A stretch of 64,000 nt of DNA from Dichetophora obliterata (GCA_963920525.1 OY986438.1:125742920-125806919); one strand, 5' to 3'. Numbered from the stretch's first letter, positions 33,000-43,996 are shown. Notes: a model not told the origin generated them from the sequence alone. Translations and numbers: made by a program.

Positions 33000-34350
33000 G
33001 CAAAATCCATATAAATGTGAATGTATCTAGTATACATGCGATAGTATATCGTTTCTTTTATAAATTGTAATATAAGTCAAATTTCTTTGACAAGGAGGTT
33101 TAATAAAAAATAAATTGCAATAAGATTTTTTTTAATTTATATACTCTCTTAAAAACAAATGTTATAAAAAAACCATGAAAATAATTTCACAATCATATTT
33201 TTCAAAAGTTTTTTACAAATAAAAATATTCTTAATAAAGATTATTTGACAGAAAATATTTCTCAAAAAAGGGAAATTGTTAACACATGTGTTAACATAAG
33301 CAGTTAATATAACTAGGTAGTTATAAATAAAATGAAAAAAATCACAAGACAAACACAAGACAAAAGTTCTTATTGTGTGTAACTCAACATTTCTGTGATG
33401 CAAGCATCAGTTCTGTGCTTATTGTAACTCAACATTGAAACAAGTTCAAGTGCTTGTTGAAATAACAACAAAAACAAACAAAAAAGCCAAAACCCAACGA
33501 ATTCATGTGTTTGTTGGGCCATACGGTTAAAAGTTTCAAACGGGTAGATTAAGTAATCTGTCCACAAACAGTAACCGTAAAACTAGACTATTTGCTGAAC
33601 CTCGGTTTTTGAAGCAACATTTGTGCTAAATTAAACTTTATGACGAAACTCTACTCTTACAGAAGTTTCAAGTTGAGCTGGTGTTTCAATTGTGCGATAA
33701 AAGTTTACTAAATCAAGTCATATAAACTTGAGTTTTTACTTTTAAAATGTAAAATATCAAGAATGAAAGAGATAAATAAGTTTTTGTGTACTAATTTTAA
33801 AGCTAAGGACACGTAGAATAAAAAAAAATATGAGTAGCAATATATTTTTTTTTGCAATTGATATGTTTTTTTCGTATTCTGCGTCATTCTTGAGATAAAA
33901 AATTTCGAAAATATGTAAGAACTACTACTACAACTGAATCACTCCTTTGTTCTGTATCACGAATAAGCACACCAACGATAAGAAAAAGGGTATGGAAAAA
34001 AGTATTTCTGCTCGTGTATTTCTCCTCGTTGGGGAGCTTCTTCGTGATACAGAATGAAGCAATCAGTTAAAGGAATTTTTCGAAGCGAAGGTTTTTACGC
34101 CTGGATTTGTGATTTGCTTGAGTGAAATCTTAAAAACGACACTTTTTTCCATACACCTTTTTCTTAGAATTGTTCTTGCTCTTTTACTTGGTCTATTACA
34201 ACAAGAGGATATAAAATTAAAAATATTTCTATGTACGCGTGAGAATTGAACTAGCACCGTTTCGATCGAGAGTTCTACCCACTTACCTTTACTCCAAAAC
34301 CCTTTGTGTCATGATGTAATTCATTCATTATTAAGTATTAACTGAAGCTA
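33000..34350. other. AT-rich stretch, one tRNA-like fragment
   Basis: On the minus strand 34228-34300 shows GGTAAGTGGGTAGAACTC and CTAGTTCAATTCTCAC, spaced like boxes A and B of a tRNA-derived SINE head. The stems do not pair well. Otherwise no gene or element is visible. Confidence 0.35.
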
Positions 34351-34459
34351 TATTGCAGCAGATTACAGGAATTTATTAAAAGGATTGTGTATTAGCTATC
34401 CTACATATTCTATTGTGATGCAGCAGATCACAATAATCGATCAAAAGCATTGTGCATTA

Positions 34460-34954
34460 GGGGGTTTCGGACTATCCTACATGAAGGATGCACATTTAGG
34501 ACGGTAGAATAACAGGAAAGTCTATTCGAACTTTCGGATTATCCTTCATGTGGGATGGACTTCATTATTTAGCGTTCAAGAAGATAGCATCGTGCAATGG
34601 CAAAACAATTTCTTGCTGTTTTATAATTTATGAAGTTTACTTCTATAAATTTTATTGAACTCCTTTCAAAAATAATATGCGAACCACGTGCCATTTTTAT
34701 ATATTAAACTTTGCACACTGTTTACGTTTTTCGTTATGTGTTCACTCCACGACGTTTTTTTTTTTAGAATGAGAAAATGTATGAAGTCGGATGAGTGTCT
34801 GTTCGCACAAAATACCTGTAGGATGGACCGCCACAAAAAATCAAAAGTTTTTGATTTCTATCCTACAACGGGCCGCAGTATTTGCTTTCACACATCCCAC
34901 ATGTCCATCCGACCTGTCAAATCCGTCCTACATGTAGGATAGTCCGAAAACCCC
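34460..34954. mobile_element. ~495 bp MITE with GGGGTTTTCGGACTATCC ends
   Basis: The left end GGGGGTTTCGGACTATCCTA and the right complement GGGGTTTTCGGACTATCCTA continue inward with ACATG-AGGA. The flanks read CATTAG on the left and TATTAG on the right. A neighbouring paralogous sequence (34370-34400, GTATTAGCTAT) shows an uninterrupted site, so the duplication is TA, TTA or slightly longer. Harbinger-like or mariner-like; not decided. The 84-codon frame inside is not recognisable. Confidence 0.75.
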
Positions 34955-35347
34955 TATTAGCTATTTAAACAACAAAAGTAGCAAGGTTCCATTGAACGGG
35001 ATGAAAATTATCACAAGATGACAATTGTGTTAAGTGTAGATTTTAATTGCGAATTCAGACACAAAGTTTCATAGGCACTTGAGGCAAGGCCTGTGGTCTA
35101 GCGCTAGAAAATTTAAGGTATTTTTAGGATTTTTTTCAAAAGTTAAAATATTGAACAACGATATTTCAACTTTTAATGTATATTGTAACACTAATTCATC
35201 ATAAAAAAGAATTTTGTTTGAAAAGAAAATTGTTGATCTTGTTCAAAATGGCGCTCAATGAGACGCTTTCAAAGAAAAAGGGCATGTAGATTTTGGCTTT
35301 TCTATTTATCTGAAAAATAAAAACCAAGAATATTATTAATCACTATG

Positions 35348-35550
35348 GGCCGATTTTTCAGTGCGCGTTTACGCTCTAGTAAAATTAAGCCGTTCTTAAC
35401 TCACAAAAATTGGACGTTTAAACACGGTTTAGGCATAAAAGAAACACATTATCTAAAATGTCTATTTAAACCGAGTTTAAACGTCCAAGTTTGGTGAGTT
35501 AAACTCGGTTTAATTAGACTAGAGTTTAAACTCGCACTGAAAAATTGGCC
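35348..35550. mobile_element. 203 bp near-palindromic MITE
   Basis: Ends GGCCGATTTTTCAGTGCG and complement GGCCAATTTTTCAGTGCG, with pairing through most of the element (GTTTAAACG and GGTTTAA blocks). CTATG flanks both sides (35343-35347 and 35551-35555). Non-coding. The palindrome lets it fold along nearly its whole length. Confidence 0.75.
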
Positions 35551-36050
35551 CTATGAGTGCAGCTATGGCTGGCACTAGATAAAAAAATTTTTAAAATAAA
35601 CAGAATGACGCGCTTTTGAAAATTAAGTTCTTAAAACAGCTTGTTTTTACCGGTTATAATGTGTAAAATATACTATGTTTTTGAAATAAAACTTTGATTC
35701 TAGTCCAGAGACAGCCACTGATGTTATGAATAGCATATTTAAATTTCAGATGATTCGGGTGAATAGTTTTTGTTTTTCTACAACACCATGCTGAAAAAAG
35801 TAGTTTCGAGATAAATGAGTATAAAGAGAATGAATGTAGACGAAACACTTTGGCTCGACACCTACTAAAACGGCTGTAGAAGTGAAAAGAACGTCAGAAA
35901 GACTATACCTTTGAAAAATAAAAATAAATCAATTTCATAAAAATTCTAGGCCTCAAACAATGTTGTCTTGATAAATATAATTTAGGAATGATAAGCAATC
36001 GAAATATTTTCACAACACGATTAAGACAACTATTGATTAAATATTTGCTA

Positions 36051-36127
36051 GAAATATCGATGACATTACCTCTATATAATATACGTTTTCTAATTTAGAT
36101 ATTAAAAACCAATAATTTCACTAACAT
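36051..36127 (+). repeat. Dispersed repeat shared with 54239-54316
   Basis: AATATCGATGACATTAC, CTATATAATATACGTTT and TTTAGATATTAAA with AATAATTTCA occur in the same order at both sites. At 54.2 kb it directly follows the LINE tail, so it was probably the target or an older neighbour. Confidence 0.65.
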
Positions 36128-36149
36128 TAATTTAATAATTTCATAATTT

Positions 36150-36329
36150 CATGGCGAGTACCGAAAACGGTGGAATGAGCTGTACGCTGACATCGACATA
36201 GTCAAGCGCATTAAAATCGAGCGGCTTCGCTGGCTAGGTCATGTTCAGCGCATGAAAGATTATACTCCAGTGAAGAAAATCTTCGATTCCAGTACCCAGT
36301 TGAAAACCTGGGGACTCAATAGTAATTAA
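36150..36329 (+). pseudogene. LINE reverse transcriptase C-terminal fragment
   Basis: About 59 codons in one frame read ...YRKRWNELYADIDIVKRIK followed by ERLRWLGHVQRM and PVKKIFDS, then a stop. The RLRWLGHV-RM block is a well-known signature near the C-terminus of many non-LTR retrotransposon ORF2 proteins. The copy is cut off on the 5' side: the upstream sequence is the dispersed repeat, not RT. Both LINEs elsewhere in the window lack this exact block, so it is a third LINE lineage. Confidence 0.75.
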
Positions 36330-37190
36330 TACGATTTTATTTAAGGATATAGGCCTCATATTATTTAATTTATTAAACTATTAAGAATATTAGCAAAAAA
36401 TTACTGGAATGTATTACATGAAAAAAAAATTAAATAAAATTTTTAAATATCAACATGATACGAGAAAGATTTTTACACAATCTTTTAAATATATTAGATT
36501 TTCTTATGTTAATGTAACAACAAAGGGAGCTGTATGTTGCTGTTGTTACTATGATGATTTGAATTTGTTTGTCCATGCATGAAGTTGAGGAAGAAGTGCT
36601 GAAGGGGGAGGGGGTGATGGTGGGTCGAAGAAAATTATGCGTTTGAAAAAGTTTACCGAATGTTACGCAAGTTTTTTGTAGGCACAAATATGGTGAATAT
36701 TTGAAGGCCACGATGAAGTGATCTAAATATTTGCAAGTGCAGCTGAGTAAAAAGAAAAATGTAATACGATAACAACAACAATTAGCGCTTGATGTAACGA
36801 TATAATTTTATCGGGTCGAACTACACTCAATGAAAAATAATAAATTGTTCTACTAATTGTGACTGTTTTCAAAACTCGAACAACAATTGTGACAATAATT
36901 TCTTCTTCGGAGCCAGTAAAAAACACAGCCAATAATTGATTTTTATATAAACCATTTAAACCATTTTTCCCTCTCAATGATTCGGTAAGCAAGGAAAAAT
37001 ATTTTTGTAAAGACAAAATTCATTAGAATAATTCATAGTAGCTCTTACTGACTGTGGTAAATTGCATAACAGACGCTTGTCATGCAGAACAAATCATTTA
37101 ATATGCGATTTCCATTGAGGTTGCAATTTAGTATAATATCTAAAAATAGATATTTAAAAATATTTAAATGATATTAGTAAATAAAATATT
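36330..37190. other. No recognised feature
   Basis: AT-rich with a purine run (GAAGGGGGAGGGGGTGATGG) near 36600. Short frames on the minus strand are not recognisable. Confidence 0.35.
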
Positions 37191-37191
37191 T

Positions 37192-37958
37192 TTACATTCT
37201 ACCGTACATATATAATATACAAAGTATTTTTGTTGTGATATCTTTACGAATTCATTCGTAAATTTTTTTTTACCTGATGTAGTTTCTACGAATATATTTG
37301 ATTTATATACTAATGATATTCGTACACAAAAATAAATCAATTCGAATTAGTGCTTTGTACAAATGACTGGTATATATAAATAATAATATTCGTAAATTTC
37401 TCGTACAAATAACTTCAAAATTTCTTTCATTACATTTTTAGTATTTACTAATGCTTTCGTGCTATTTACGAATGAAAAATTATATTCGTAGAAACAATTC
37501 ATTCGTAGGCTGATCATACAAATTATTAGTAAAGTTTAAAAAATTGAAAATGAAATCGTACTGCCATGTTTGTTGAACATCTACAGAACACAAGGAACTG
37601 TATGATTGTAATGTGACTGTAGCCTACTGGCAGAGTGCGTGGCCCGCAGCCGAAGTTATTGTTTGTCGAACAACTAAAGAATATAAGGAACTGTATCATT
37701 GTAAAGTGGCTGTAGCCTGCTGGTGGAGTTCGTGGCCCGTAAGCTAAAGAGCCGAGGTTCAAACCCCAGCTCAGACAAAATATTTTTTTTTTCGTTATAA
37801 GATGTTATGATCATTCGTAGATGTAACATATGTATTTGTACAATATACATTTGTATTTTTTTAAGAATACGAATAAAATATTCGTAATATGTACTAATAT
37901 ACGTCTACGAATCCTATTCGTGGCTGAAAACTACGAATAAAATTCGTAGAATGGACGC
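37192..37958. repeat. TACGAAT/ATTCGTA-dense element around tRNA-like repeats
   Basis: I count about 14 copies of TACGAAT or its complement ATTCGTA within ~700 bp. They lie in two groups (37253-37510 and 37807-37955) flanking a duplicated tRNA-like block (37570-37780). Some are paired as palindromes, e.g. TACGAATTCATTCGTA. Terminal repeats are not sharply defined. It looks like a non-autonomous element with subterminal binding motifs. Confidence 0.55.
37570..37780 (+). repeat. Tandem ~92 bp tRNA-like modules
   Basis: Two modules share AAGGAACTGTAT-ATTGTAA-GTG followed by GCTGTAGCCT-CTGG-GGAG and GTGGCCCG. The second has a good box B (GAGGTTCAAACCCC). The heads resemble the SINE family at 12756 and 30112 but the SINE body is missing. 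Neither folds into a full tRNA. Confidence 0.6.
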
Positions 37959-38219
37959 AGTTATTAGTAATGTTTACACACAACAAATTTTGAGTGTTGC
38001 TTACAAAAGAATAAATTTTTTAATATTAACAGAAAACATATAACTAATAGATTAAATATTTGTTGATGTTCAATAAAACTTAAACACATACTATCAAGTG
38101 GTATACGCTTTCTGTCCAACTCTTCGTTCAGGAGTTATGTCATTTTAAAAAAAGTGGGGAAATTGTGATGTTTTGACGCAAAAAAAACTTAAAAACTAGT
38201 AAGGAATTATCTTCGACTG

Positions 38220-38967
38220 GGCCGAAGTTATACCAAATTTCATACCTAAAGTTTATATTAATTGTTAAAGATTATGTACAAAATTTGAAGTCATTAGATT
38301 AATTTTTGAGAAATTGAAAGAGATTTTACCATTTCGGTGAACACACTTTGTATGTGAGGTAGACGTGATTTTTATTCGACTTTTACAAATTTTATACTAA
38401 AAATGCATGTTAAAGGTTTAAACTCATGTGCAAAATTTTAAGTCATCAGATTAGTTTTTGTGGAATTGAAAGAGATTTTATCGTTTTGGGTAAGTCACTT
38501 TGTTAGGGAGGTAAGCGTGGTTTTCAACCGATTTTTACAAATTTCATACTCAAAGCTTATATTAGATATTAAAGACAATGTGCAAAATTTGAAGTCATTA
38601 TATTGATTTTTGTGGATTTAAAGAGATTTTACCGTTTTGGTTAAGTCACTTTGTATGAGAGGTAGGCGTGGTTTTTTTTCCGATTTTTTCAAATTTCATA
38701 CTCAAAGTTTATATTAAATATTAAATAAACTGTGCAAAATTTGAAGTCATGAAATTAGGTTTTGTGAAATTTAAAGAGATTTTACCATTTAGTGTAAGCC
38801 ACTTTGTGTGGGAGGTAGGCGTGGTTTTCATCCCATTTTTACAAATTTCATACTCATAGTTTATAATGAATACTAAAGATGCTGTGCAAAATTTGAAGTC
38901 ATTATATTAATTTTTGTTTATTTTAAAGAGATTTTACCGTTTTGATTAAGTCACTTTGTATGGGAGG
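38220..38967 (+). repeat. ~152 bp tandem array, five units
   Basis: The marker GCAAAATTTGAAGTCATTA (variants) recurs near 38278, 38431, 38582, 38733 and 38884. Each unit also has AAAGAGATTTTACC, AAGTCACTTTGTATG and GGAGGTAGGCGTGGTTTT. Related degenerate units lie at 50.13-50.56 kb. The last unit is cut by the LINE tail at 38968. Confidence 0.85.
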
Positions 38968-39062
38968 TAATGTTAATGTTAATGTTGTGTAGTGGAGATG
39001 CGTACTGCGACCTAAATGAGATCTATTGTACCTCCTTCTCAAAGCTCTGCTGGGTTTGCGGA

Positions 39063-39392
39063 TTACAGAATTTCATCCAGCCCTATTTCTCTTATGAATT
39101 TGAGAATATTCTTAGGTTCAAGGGATGAAACCTGCTCTAGACTCAGCTCATAATTCCCCAGTGCTAGTTTACGTCTGCGAGCCACGGCGTCGCAGTTTGT
39201 AAGTAGGTGTATTGGAGTCTCCTCTGCTTCTTCACAGAAACGGCAGTTACTATCGGTCTCTATGCCCAATTTCATCAGGTGGTATTTGAGTTTACAGTGT
39301 CCTGTAAGGAACCCCGTTAGAATCCTAAGATTCGGTTTGCCTAAGCTTATGCACAATTTTGCTCTCCGAGTGTTAAAATCTCTGAGGAGCAA
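39063..39392 (-). pseudogene. LINE ORF2 C-terminal zinc-motif region
   Basis: LTGHCKLKYHLMKLGIETD is followed by CRFCEEAEETPIHLLTNC, a CCHC-type motif (C-x2-C-x8-H-x4-C) found at the end of ORF2 in I/R1-like elements. The end NILKFIREIGL is the usual last helix of that family. It overlaps nothing else and belongs to ORF2 after one more frameshift near 39400-39430. Confidence 0.85.
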
Positions 39393-39431
39393 TTTGGATT
39401 GTCTTAGCTTTGGGAGGCTTTTCCAAAGGTT

Positions 39432-40742
39432 TTAACGTTTATGCCTCTCCTCCCTTCTTAATTCTTCTTTTATAGAATGTGTGCCCAATCCGCAGAATGG
39501 TTCTGGTCCTATAAATTTTGTGGCTGCACCCTGTCGCGCTAGACCATTGGCTTCTTCGTTACCCTGTATTCCTTTGTGTCCTGGGACCCAAAGTATAGTA
39601 ACAGTGTTATTCTTGCCTAGTTCGTTGAGTTTTGTTAGGCATTCCCATGTTATTCTCGATGATATCTCACAGGAAACTAATGCTTTGATTGCTGCTTGGC
39701 TGTCTGACATCACAACTATATCCTGACCTTTGTATTTACGGTCCAGATTGAATTGTGCACACAGCTGTATTGCTAGGATTTCCGCTTGGAAGATACTGGG
39801 TGTTGTCCCCATAGGTTCGAAGTGCTTGGTTCTTGGCCCGTACACCCCTGCGCCTATACCTTCCAATGTCTTGGACCCATCTGTATACCATGCTATACTG
39901 TGTGGTTTCTTGACTTGCGATATCATCTCGCTGTCACACTCTTTCTTGGTACTAAGCTTAATTCCGAAGTGTTTTTCGAAGTTATACCTTTTTACTATAT
40001 CGTCTCTTGGTAGATCGATGTAGGGAGTGTGCTTTGCAATATCCTCCTTCTCTCTACTGCTGATAGTTTTACCTAAACCTGTCCCCTCTTTTGCAATGTA
40101 CAACAGAGTTCGCTTGGCTACTCCCTCTATGACAAGGTGTAAGGGTGTTAGGTCCAGAATTACTTCTAGTGCTGCTGTAGGGCATGTCCTCATGGCCCCT
40201 GTGATGCATACACAGGCCAGTCTCTGCACCTTTGTTAGCATATTCCTCATTGTGGTTAGCTTGGTTCTCTCAGCCCATGCTATTGCACCATAGGTGAGGA
40301 TGGGTCTCACCATCATGGTATACATCCAGCGGAGAATTGTTGGGTTACAACCCCAGCTTTTCCCCGCCAGGCTCCTACATACCATGAGTGCGCGCGTTGC
40401 TTTGTTTATAGTTACCTCTGCATGTCTTCTCCAGCGAAGCTTTGAATCTAGTGTAAGTCCCAGATACTTTACTTCTCCTTTGAAGGGAATTTCAGTGCCA
40501 TCCATTCTCATTGTTCGGAGGTTTGGCAGACTTCTTTTGTTAGTAAAAGGTACTATGGTGGTTTTCGCTGGGTTGATACTTAATCCCACTGTGTTGCACC
40601 ACTCCTTTGTTACTGACAGTCCTCTCTGTATCAGGTTACAGAGTGTATCCTCGAACTTCCCTCTCGCTATTAAGGCGATGTCGTCTGCGTAACCCTGACA
40701 TTTTATGCCATTCTCGGTTAGCATCGTTAATAATTCGTCCAC
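39432..40742 (-). pseudogene. LINE ORF2 RT C-terminal part and RNase H
   Basis: The 436-codon frame begins with CQGYADDIALIARG, the catalytic YADD. It continues with the thumb (KYLGLTLDSKLRWRRH; MVRPILTYGAIAW). RNase H follows with WYTDGSKTLEGIGAG (first Asp), FQAEILAIQLC (Glu), VVMSDSQAAIKAL (Asp) and WVPGHKGIQGNEEAN (His and last Asp region). All catalytic residues of RNase H are visible, so this domain is intact at sequence level. The frame ends before the terminal zinc-like motif, which follows in another frame at 39392. Confidence 0.92.
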
Positions 40743-42016
40743 AACAAGACTCCACAGCAGTGGAGAAAGTTTCCCACTTTTGTTTCTGCAGTTCTAGTGC
40801 TAAGCATTTGGCATATCCATCTGCTGAGCATATCATTTACTCCTTTTTTGTGTAAAGACTTCTTCACAGCCTCGTGAGAAGTATTATCAAAGGCTCCCTC
40901 TATGTCTAGAAAGGCACAGAGTACGGTTTCTTTGTTTTTGAAAGCTGACTGGATGTTGCTTGCCAACTGGTATAGAGCAGATTCTGTAGAAATGCCCGCC
41001 CTATACGCGTGTTGACAGGGGTACATTGGTGCCTTCTCCAGAATCTCAGTTCTTATATAGTTATCTATTACCTTTTCCTTTGTTTTAAGTACAAATGAGG
41101 TAAGGCTTATGGGTATAAACGACTTTGGTAGCGTGTAGTCTATTTTCCCTACTTTTGGTATGAAGGTGACTATCGCCCTTCTCCATTTCCTTGGGATATA
41201 GCCCAGCACAAGGCTGCTTCTAGTTATTTTGACTAGGTGAGGCAATATAGTTTCTGCACCTTTTTGTAGAAGTGCAGGAAAGATGCCGTCTACACCTGCT
41301 GATTTGAATGGTTGAAAGGTTCTGAGTGCCCAATCTAGACGAGCCTTAGTACAAATGCTCGTTGCAAGTTTCCATTCTTCTTGATTTGGAGTAACCTGCC
41401 TGTCTGTTGTCTCATACTCAGTTACCGGTGTACTGCCCGGGAAATGAGTTTCTAGAAGGTGACTGGCTCGTTGCTCTTCTCTAAGCGTATAGCTTCCGTC
41501 TGGCAATAGAAGTGACATTCTTGCTTTGTGTATCCTGGCTGCTGCTGGCGTGGAAGAAATGTCTTCACAGAAGGTTCTAAAGCTCTGTTTTTTGGCTTTC
41601 CTGATTTCTTTATTATAGTCCGTCAAAGTCGCCGTGTAGTTGTGCCATTCTCCGTTGCGCTTTGCGGCATTAAAGCTACATCGCACCTTCTTCCGGAGTC
41701 TGGTCAGCTCAGCGCTCCACCAAGGAGTATGTTTTGTTCTTGCCTTGTGCCCTGTTGGATAGCTAGATTCGTAGGCATTATATACTGCATTGTTTACTTG
41801 CTCTACATAGCATTCAAGTTCTAGGATGTTACTAATTCTACTCCTAGCTTTTACGTTCTGTAGGTTTTCTTTCAGGTTGTTGGTGTATGTGTCCCAACTG
41901 GTATTTCTTGGGTTTCTTTTGGGTTCTGTCTCTTGACATTTCGCCCCAAATCTAAACTCTATTATTCTATGGTCAGATATTGAAGGTTCCATTGATACCC
42001 TCCATTCCCTAATCAT
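40727..42016 (-). pseudogene. LINE ORF2 linker and reverse transcriptase, N-terminal part
   Basis: This 429-codon frame starts with the end of the endonuclease (SISDHRIIEFRF, the SDH motif). The RT fingers follow: PFKSAGVDGIFPALLQKGA, IPKVGKIDYTLPKSFIPISL and HAYRAGISTESAL. It then runs into the palm block AFLDIEGAFDNTSHEA, which holds the first catalytic Asp. The frame is lost just after LHCCGVLLWTNY, where a frameshift precedes the YADD block. RT would copy element RNA onto nicked DNA. Interestingly PISLTSF keeps the motif but the usual R of YRPISL is F here. Confidence 0.9.
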
Positions 42017-42086
42017 ACCCCCACATCTGGGCTTCCTATGGTGAGATCTAAGACCTCTTCTCTAGCCCTAGTTACAAAGGTAGGTG

Positions 42087-42632
42087 TTACCCCACATTAA
42101 AAAAGTCTAGATTACTACTTAAAAGAAATTCTAAAAGGTACTCACCTCTGGTGTTGACGTCGGTGCTTCCCCAAATTGTGTGGTGCGCGTTGGCGTCACA
42201 GCCGATGATTAGTGGAAGGTGCTCTTTCCTGCAATGCTCCACGAGTCTTTTTATCTCCGCTGGGGGAATGTTGAGATCGTCCCCAGGAAAGTAAGCGGAT
42301 GCGATCACTATGGCGCGGTGCTTGCCATCAGTTTCGATGTGAGTCTCGATAACTGAAAGGTCCCGCGTCATAAATTCTGAAAGACAAATATAATTAATAT
42401 TTTTCTGCATTAGAATACATGCTCTGGGATTGATTGTTCTCTGGTCCCAAGTTACCTGACCCTCTTTGCAGTAGAGGCCACTGACTTTTCCCCTGTAGCA
42501 CCAGGGTTCTTGGATCAGCACGAAGCCCAGTTGTTCTGTGATAAACCTCCGAGCAATAACTGCCGAAGCAGCTTTTGCATGGTGGAGGTTTACCTGGGCA
42601 AATTTCGTGCTGGTTACTGTGCCGATCGTCAT
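42087..42632 (-). pseudogene. LINE ORF2 endonuclease domain
   Basis: ATG at 42632. Motifs of the APE-like endonuclease are visible: FAQVNLHHAKAAS (with the conserved Asn), VLIQEPW (catalytic Glu region), SAYFPGDD and CDANAHHTIWGS (Asp-Asn pair), followed by GEYLLEFL and NLDFFNVG, where the frame stops. The enzyme nicks the target DNA for target-primed reverse transcription. The last conserved block (S-H) follows in a new frame at 42016. Length to the break is 181 codons. Confidence 0.88.
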
Positions 42633-42745
42633 AGCACTGGGCTGCTGCCCCGATCTTCTTCAGGCAGCGTTGCTACTACCTCAGTTGAAGTTTCGCTTTT
42701 ACAACCGTCAATCGAGAGAGCGGCGAGGTTCATGCCCTCTGCCTA
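42629..42745 (-). pseudogene. LINE ORF1 C-terminal tail
   Basis: A 38-codon stretch ends ...EEDRGSSPVL and a TGA that overlaps the ORF2 ATG in the arrangement ATGA (42629-42632). Such overlaps suggest translation of ORF2 by termination-reinitiation after ORF1. The upstream part, including the usual zinc knuckles, is lost to 5' truncation near 42746. The identification rests on position and frame, since the peptide itself has no motif. Confidence 0.6.
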
Positions 42746-42786
42746 AAAAAATATTAGCATTTTGTTGCACTTACAACAAGTGATCT

Positions 42787-42990
42787 ACGGTGTTTTGCAG
42801 CTGTTCGTTAAGCAGTTATGCCATTTTAAAGAAAGTGGAAAAATAGTGATGGAAACAAGCGAAAAGGCTTAATTTCCCATACAAGCTTTTGTAATTTCGG
42901 TTCCACATCAACTATCGGTATGAAATTTTCATGAAACGAAGATATGCCACTCAATAGTCTTAATTCCGAACGATTCCGTGCCCTCAAACC
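42787..42990 (+). repeat. Head segment related to 38105-38170
   Basis: TTCGTTAAGCAGTTATGCCATTTTAAAGAAAGTGG (partly) parallels GTTCAGGAGTTATGTCATTT near 38129. It places members of the same dispersed repeat on both sides of the LINE. Confidence 0.5.
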
Positions 42991-42999
42991 CGATTTACA

Positions 43000-43996
43000 G
43001 ATTTATCTCCGTTTAACCAGGCCAGTCGAAACACTGTGCGTCGTATGTTTCAGGTCATTGTCGTGGTAAAACTCAAAATTGTCTACAATTCCTTATTTAC
43101 CCGCACTTTCTTTTACGTGCGCCGTAAAAATATCAAAGAACATATGTTTGTGCATTATACCTTCAATAAAATTAATCCTTCAAACATCAGACGCAGCCCC
43201 AAACTAGGACTGGTCCTCTACCATGCTTAACCGTATGTTTAAAATTTGTATTGCAAAATTCTTCATTCGGTTTTTGCTTCCTATCTGAAACATATAAATT
43301 AAATAAACTCTCGTCGGTAAACAAAACCTGTAATAAATTCTTATTGTTAAAAAGTAAAAGAGATCCTATTTTTTTCTATTTTATCAACCTTGCTCCAGAA
43401 GGAAAAGTCTGGAAAGTTGGGGCGTTCTTTTATATTTTTCTTGCTAATACAGTGCTTTTTCGCGCTACTCCTCAATTCAAACAATTTTTACTCAAAACTC
43501 TTCAAATTGTTTCTGAGTGCACACTCTTTTTCAAATTGAGTTTTAACATGAGCTCTAGTTTTGGTGCAGATAAAAATGGGCATGGTAGAAGGATAGAGGT
43601 ATATGCAGCGCTGACTGTTCTCTTTCCATACTGCCATGTCTGTCAAATTTTGCTGTGTAGCGAATGGAAACAAAAGAAAATAAAGAAAAAGTTTTGCTTC
43701 GTTTTGACAATTCCGGCAGTATGCTCTCATCTGGTGCATATACCTGTATTCTTCTACTATGAAAATGGGTATTTTGTTATTTCTCTTAAGACATACCTTT
43801 CATCTTTGGAGCTAAGTTTATTTTTAGCTAGTGTACTTTCTTTATTGCATATTCTCTTATCTTGTATATAACGCTTGATTATATCGTGCACTGTTAATAT
43901 ACTTTCTAAGACGATTTGTGAAATTTGTCGCTCGGATTTTCCTTTCAAATAATGATCTATCACGATCTGCTTTTCTGCCAGTGTTGATTGATTCAC
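43000..43996 (-). pseudogene. Tc1-like transposase relic, split by a MITE
   Basis: The 80-codon N-terminal frame (43996-43757) has EKQIVIDHYLKGKSERQISQ and LSSKDERYVLREITKYPFS, the paired-like HTH plus the second helical domain of Tc1 transposases. After an inserted MITE (43597-43745), the core resumes near 43330 with VLFTDESLFNL (first catalytic Asp), KPNEEF, TVKHGRGPVLVWGC and later an EGIM-like and DN-PK-T-like block with stops. The third acidic residue is not found. It would bind TIRs and cut and paste DNA if intact. Many stops and shifts mark it as old. Confidence 0.7.
43597..43745. mobile_element. ~149 bp MITE inside the Tc1 relic
   Basis: The left end AGGTATATGCA ... CATACTGCC ... TGTCAAA is repeated in inverted form at the right. 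It interrupts the transposase between its HTH and catalytic parts. The motif resembles, weakly, the inner end of the MULE-like element at 22290-22332. No clear target duplication. Confidence 0.55.

Larger units (their letters stand above)
38968..42746 (-). mobile_element. 5'-truncated I/LOA-type LINE
   Basis: The element runs on the minus strand from a 37-codon ORF1 tail through ORF2 (endonuclease, RT, RNase H, C-terminal CCHC-like motif) to a 3' tail of (ACATTA)n (38968-38986). An RNase H after RT places it in the I/LOA/R1 side of the LINE tree. It lies in a 152 bp tandem array. ORF2 is split by several frameshifts, so this copy is dead, yet the domains remain easy to read, suggesting moderate age. 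Confidence 0.9.

Noticed and set aside
38220..38967. CRISPR-like array because of regular spacing
   Set aside because: Units are ~152 bp, entire units are homologous with no unique spacers, and the DNA is from an insect. It is a tandem satellite.
39481..41824. Several plus-strand frames of 75-132 codons
   Set aside because: All are antisense shadows of the LINE ORF2, whose minus-strand frames have clear RT and RNase H motifs.
43251..43871. 206-codon plus-strand open frame, among the longest not assigned above
   Set aside because: It runs antisense through the Tc1 relic and its MITE, has low-complexity F/L/S-rich composition and no motif. It is a by-product of the minus-strand element.
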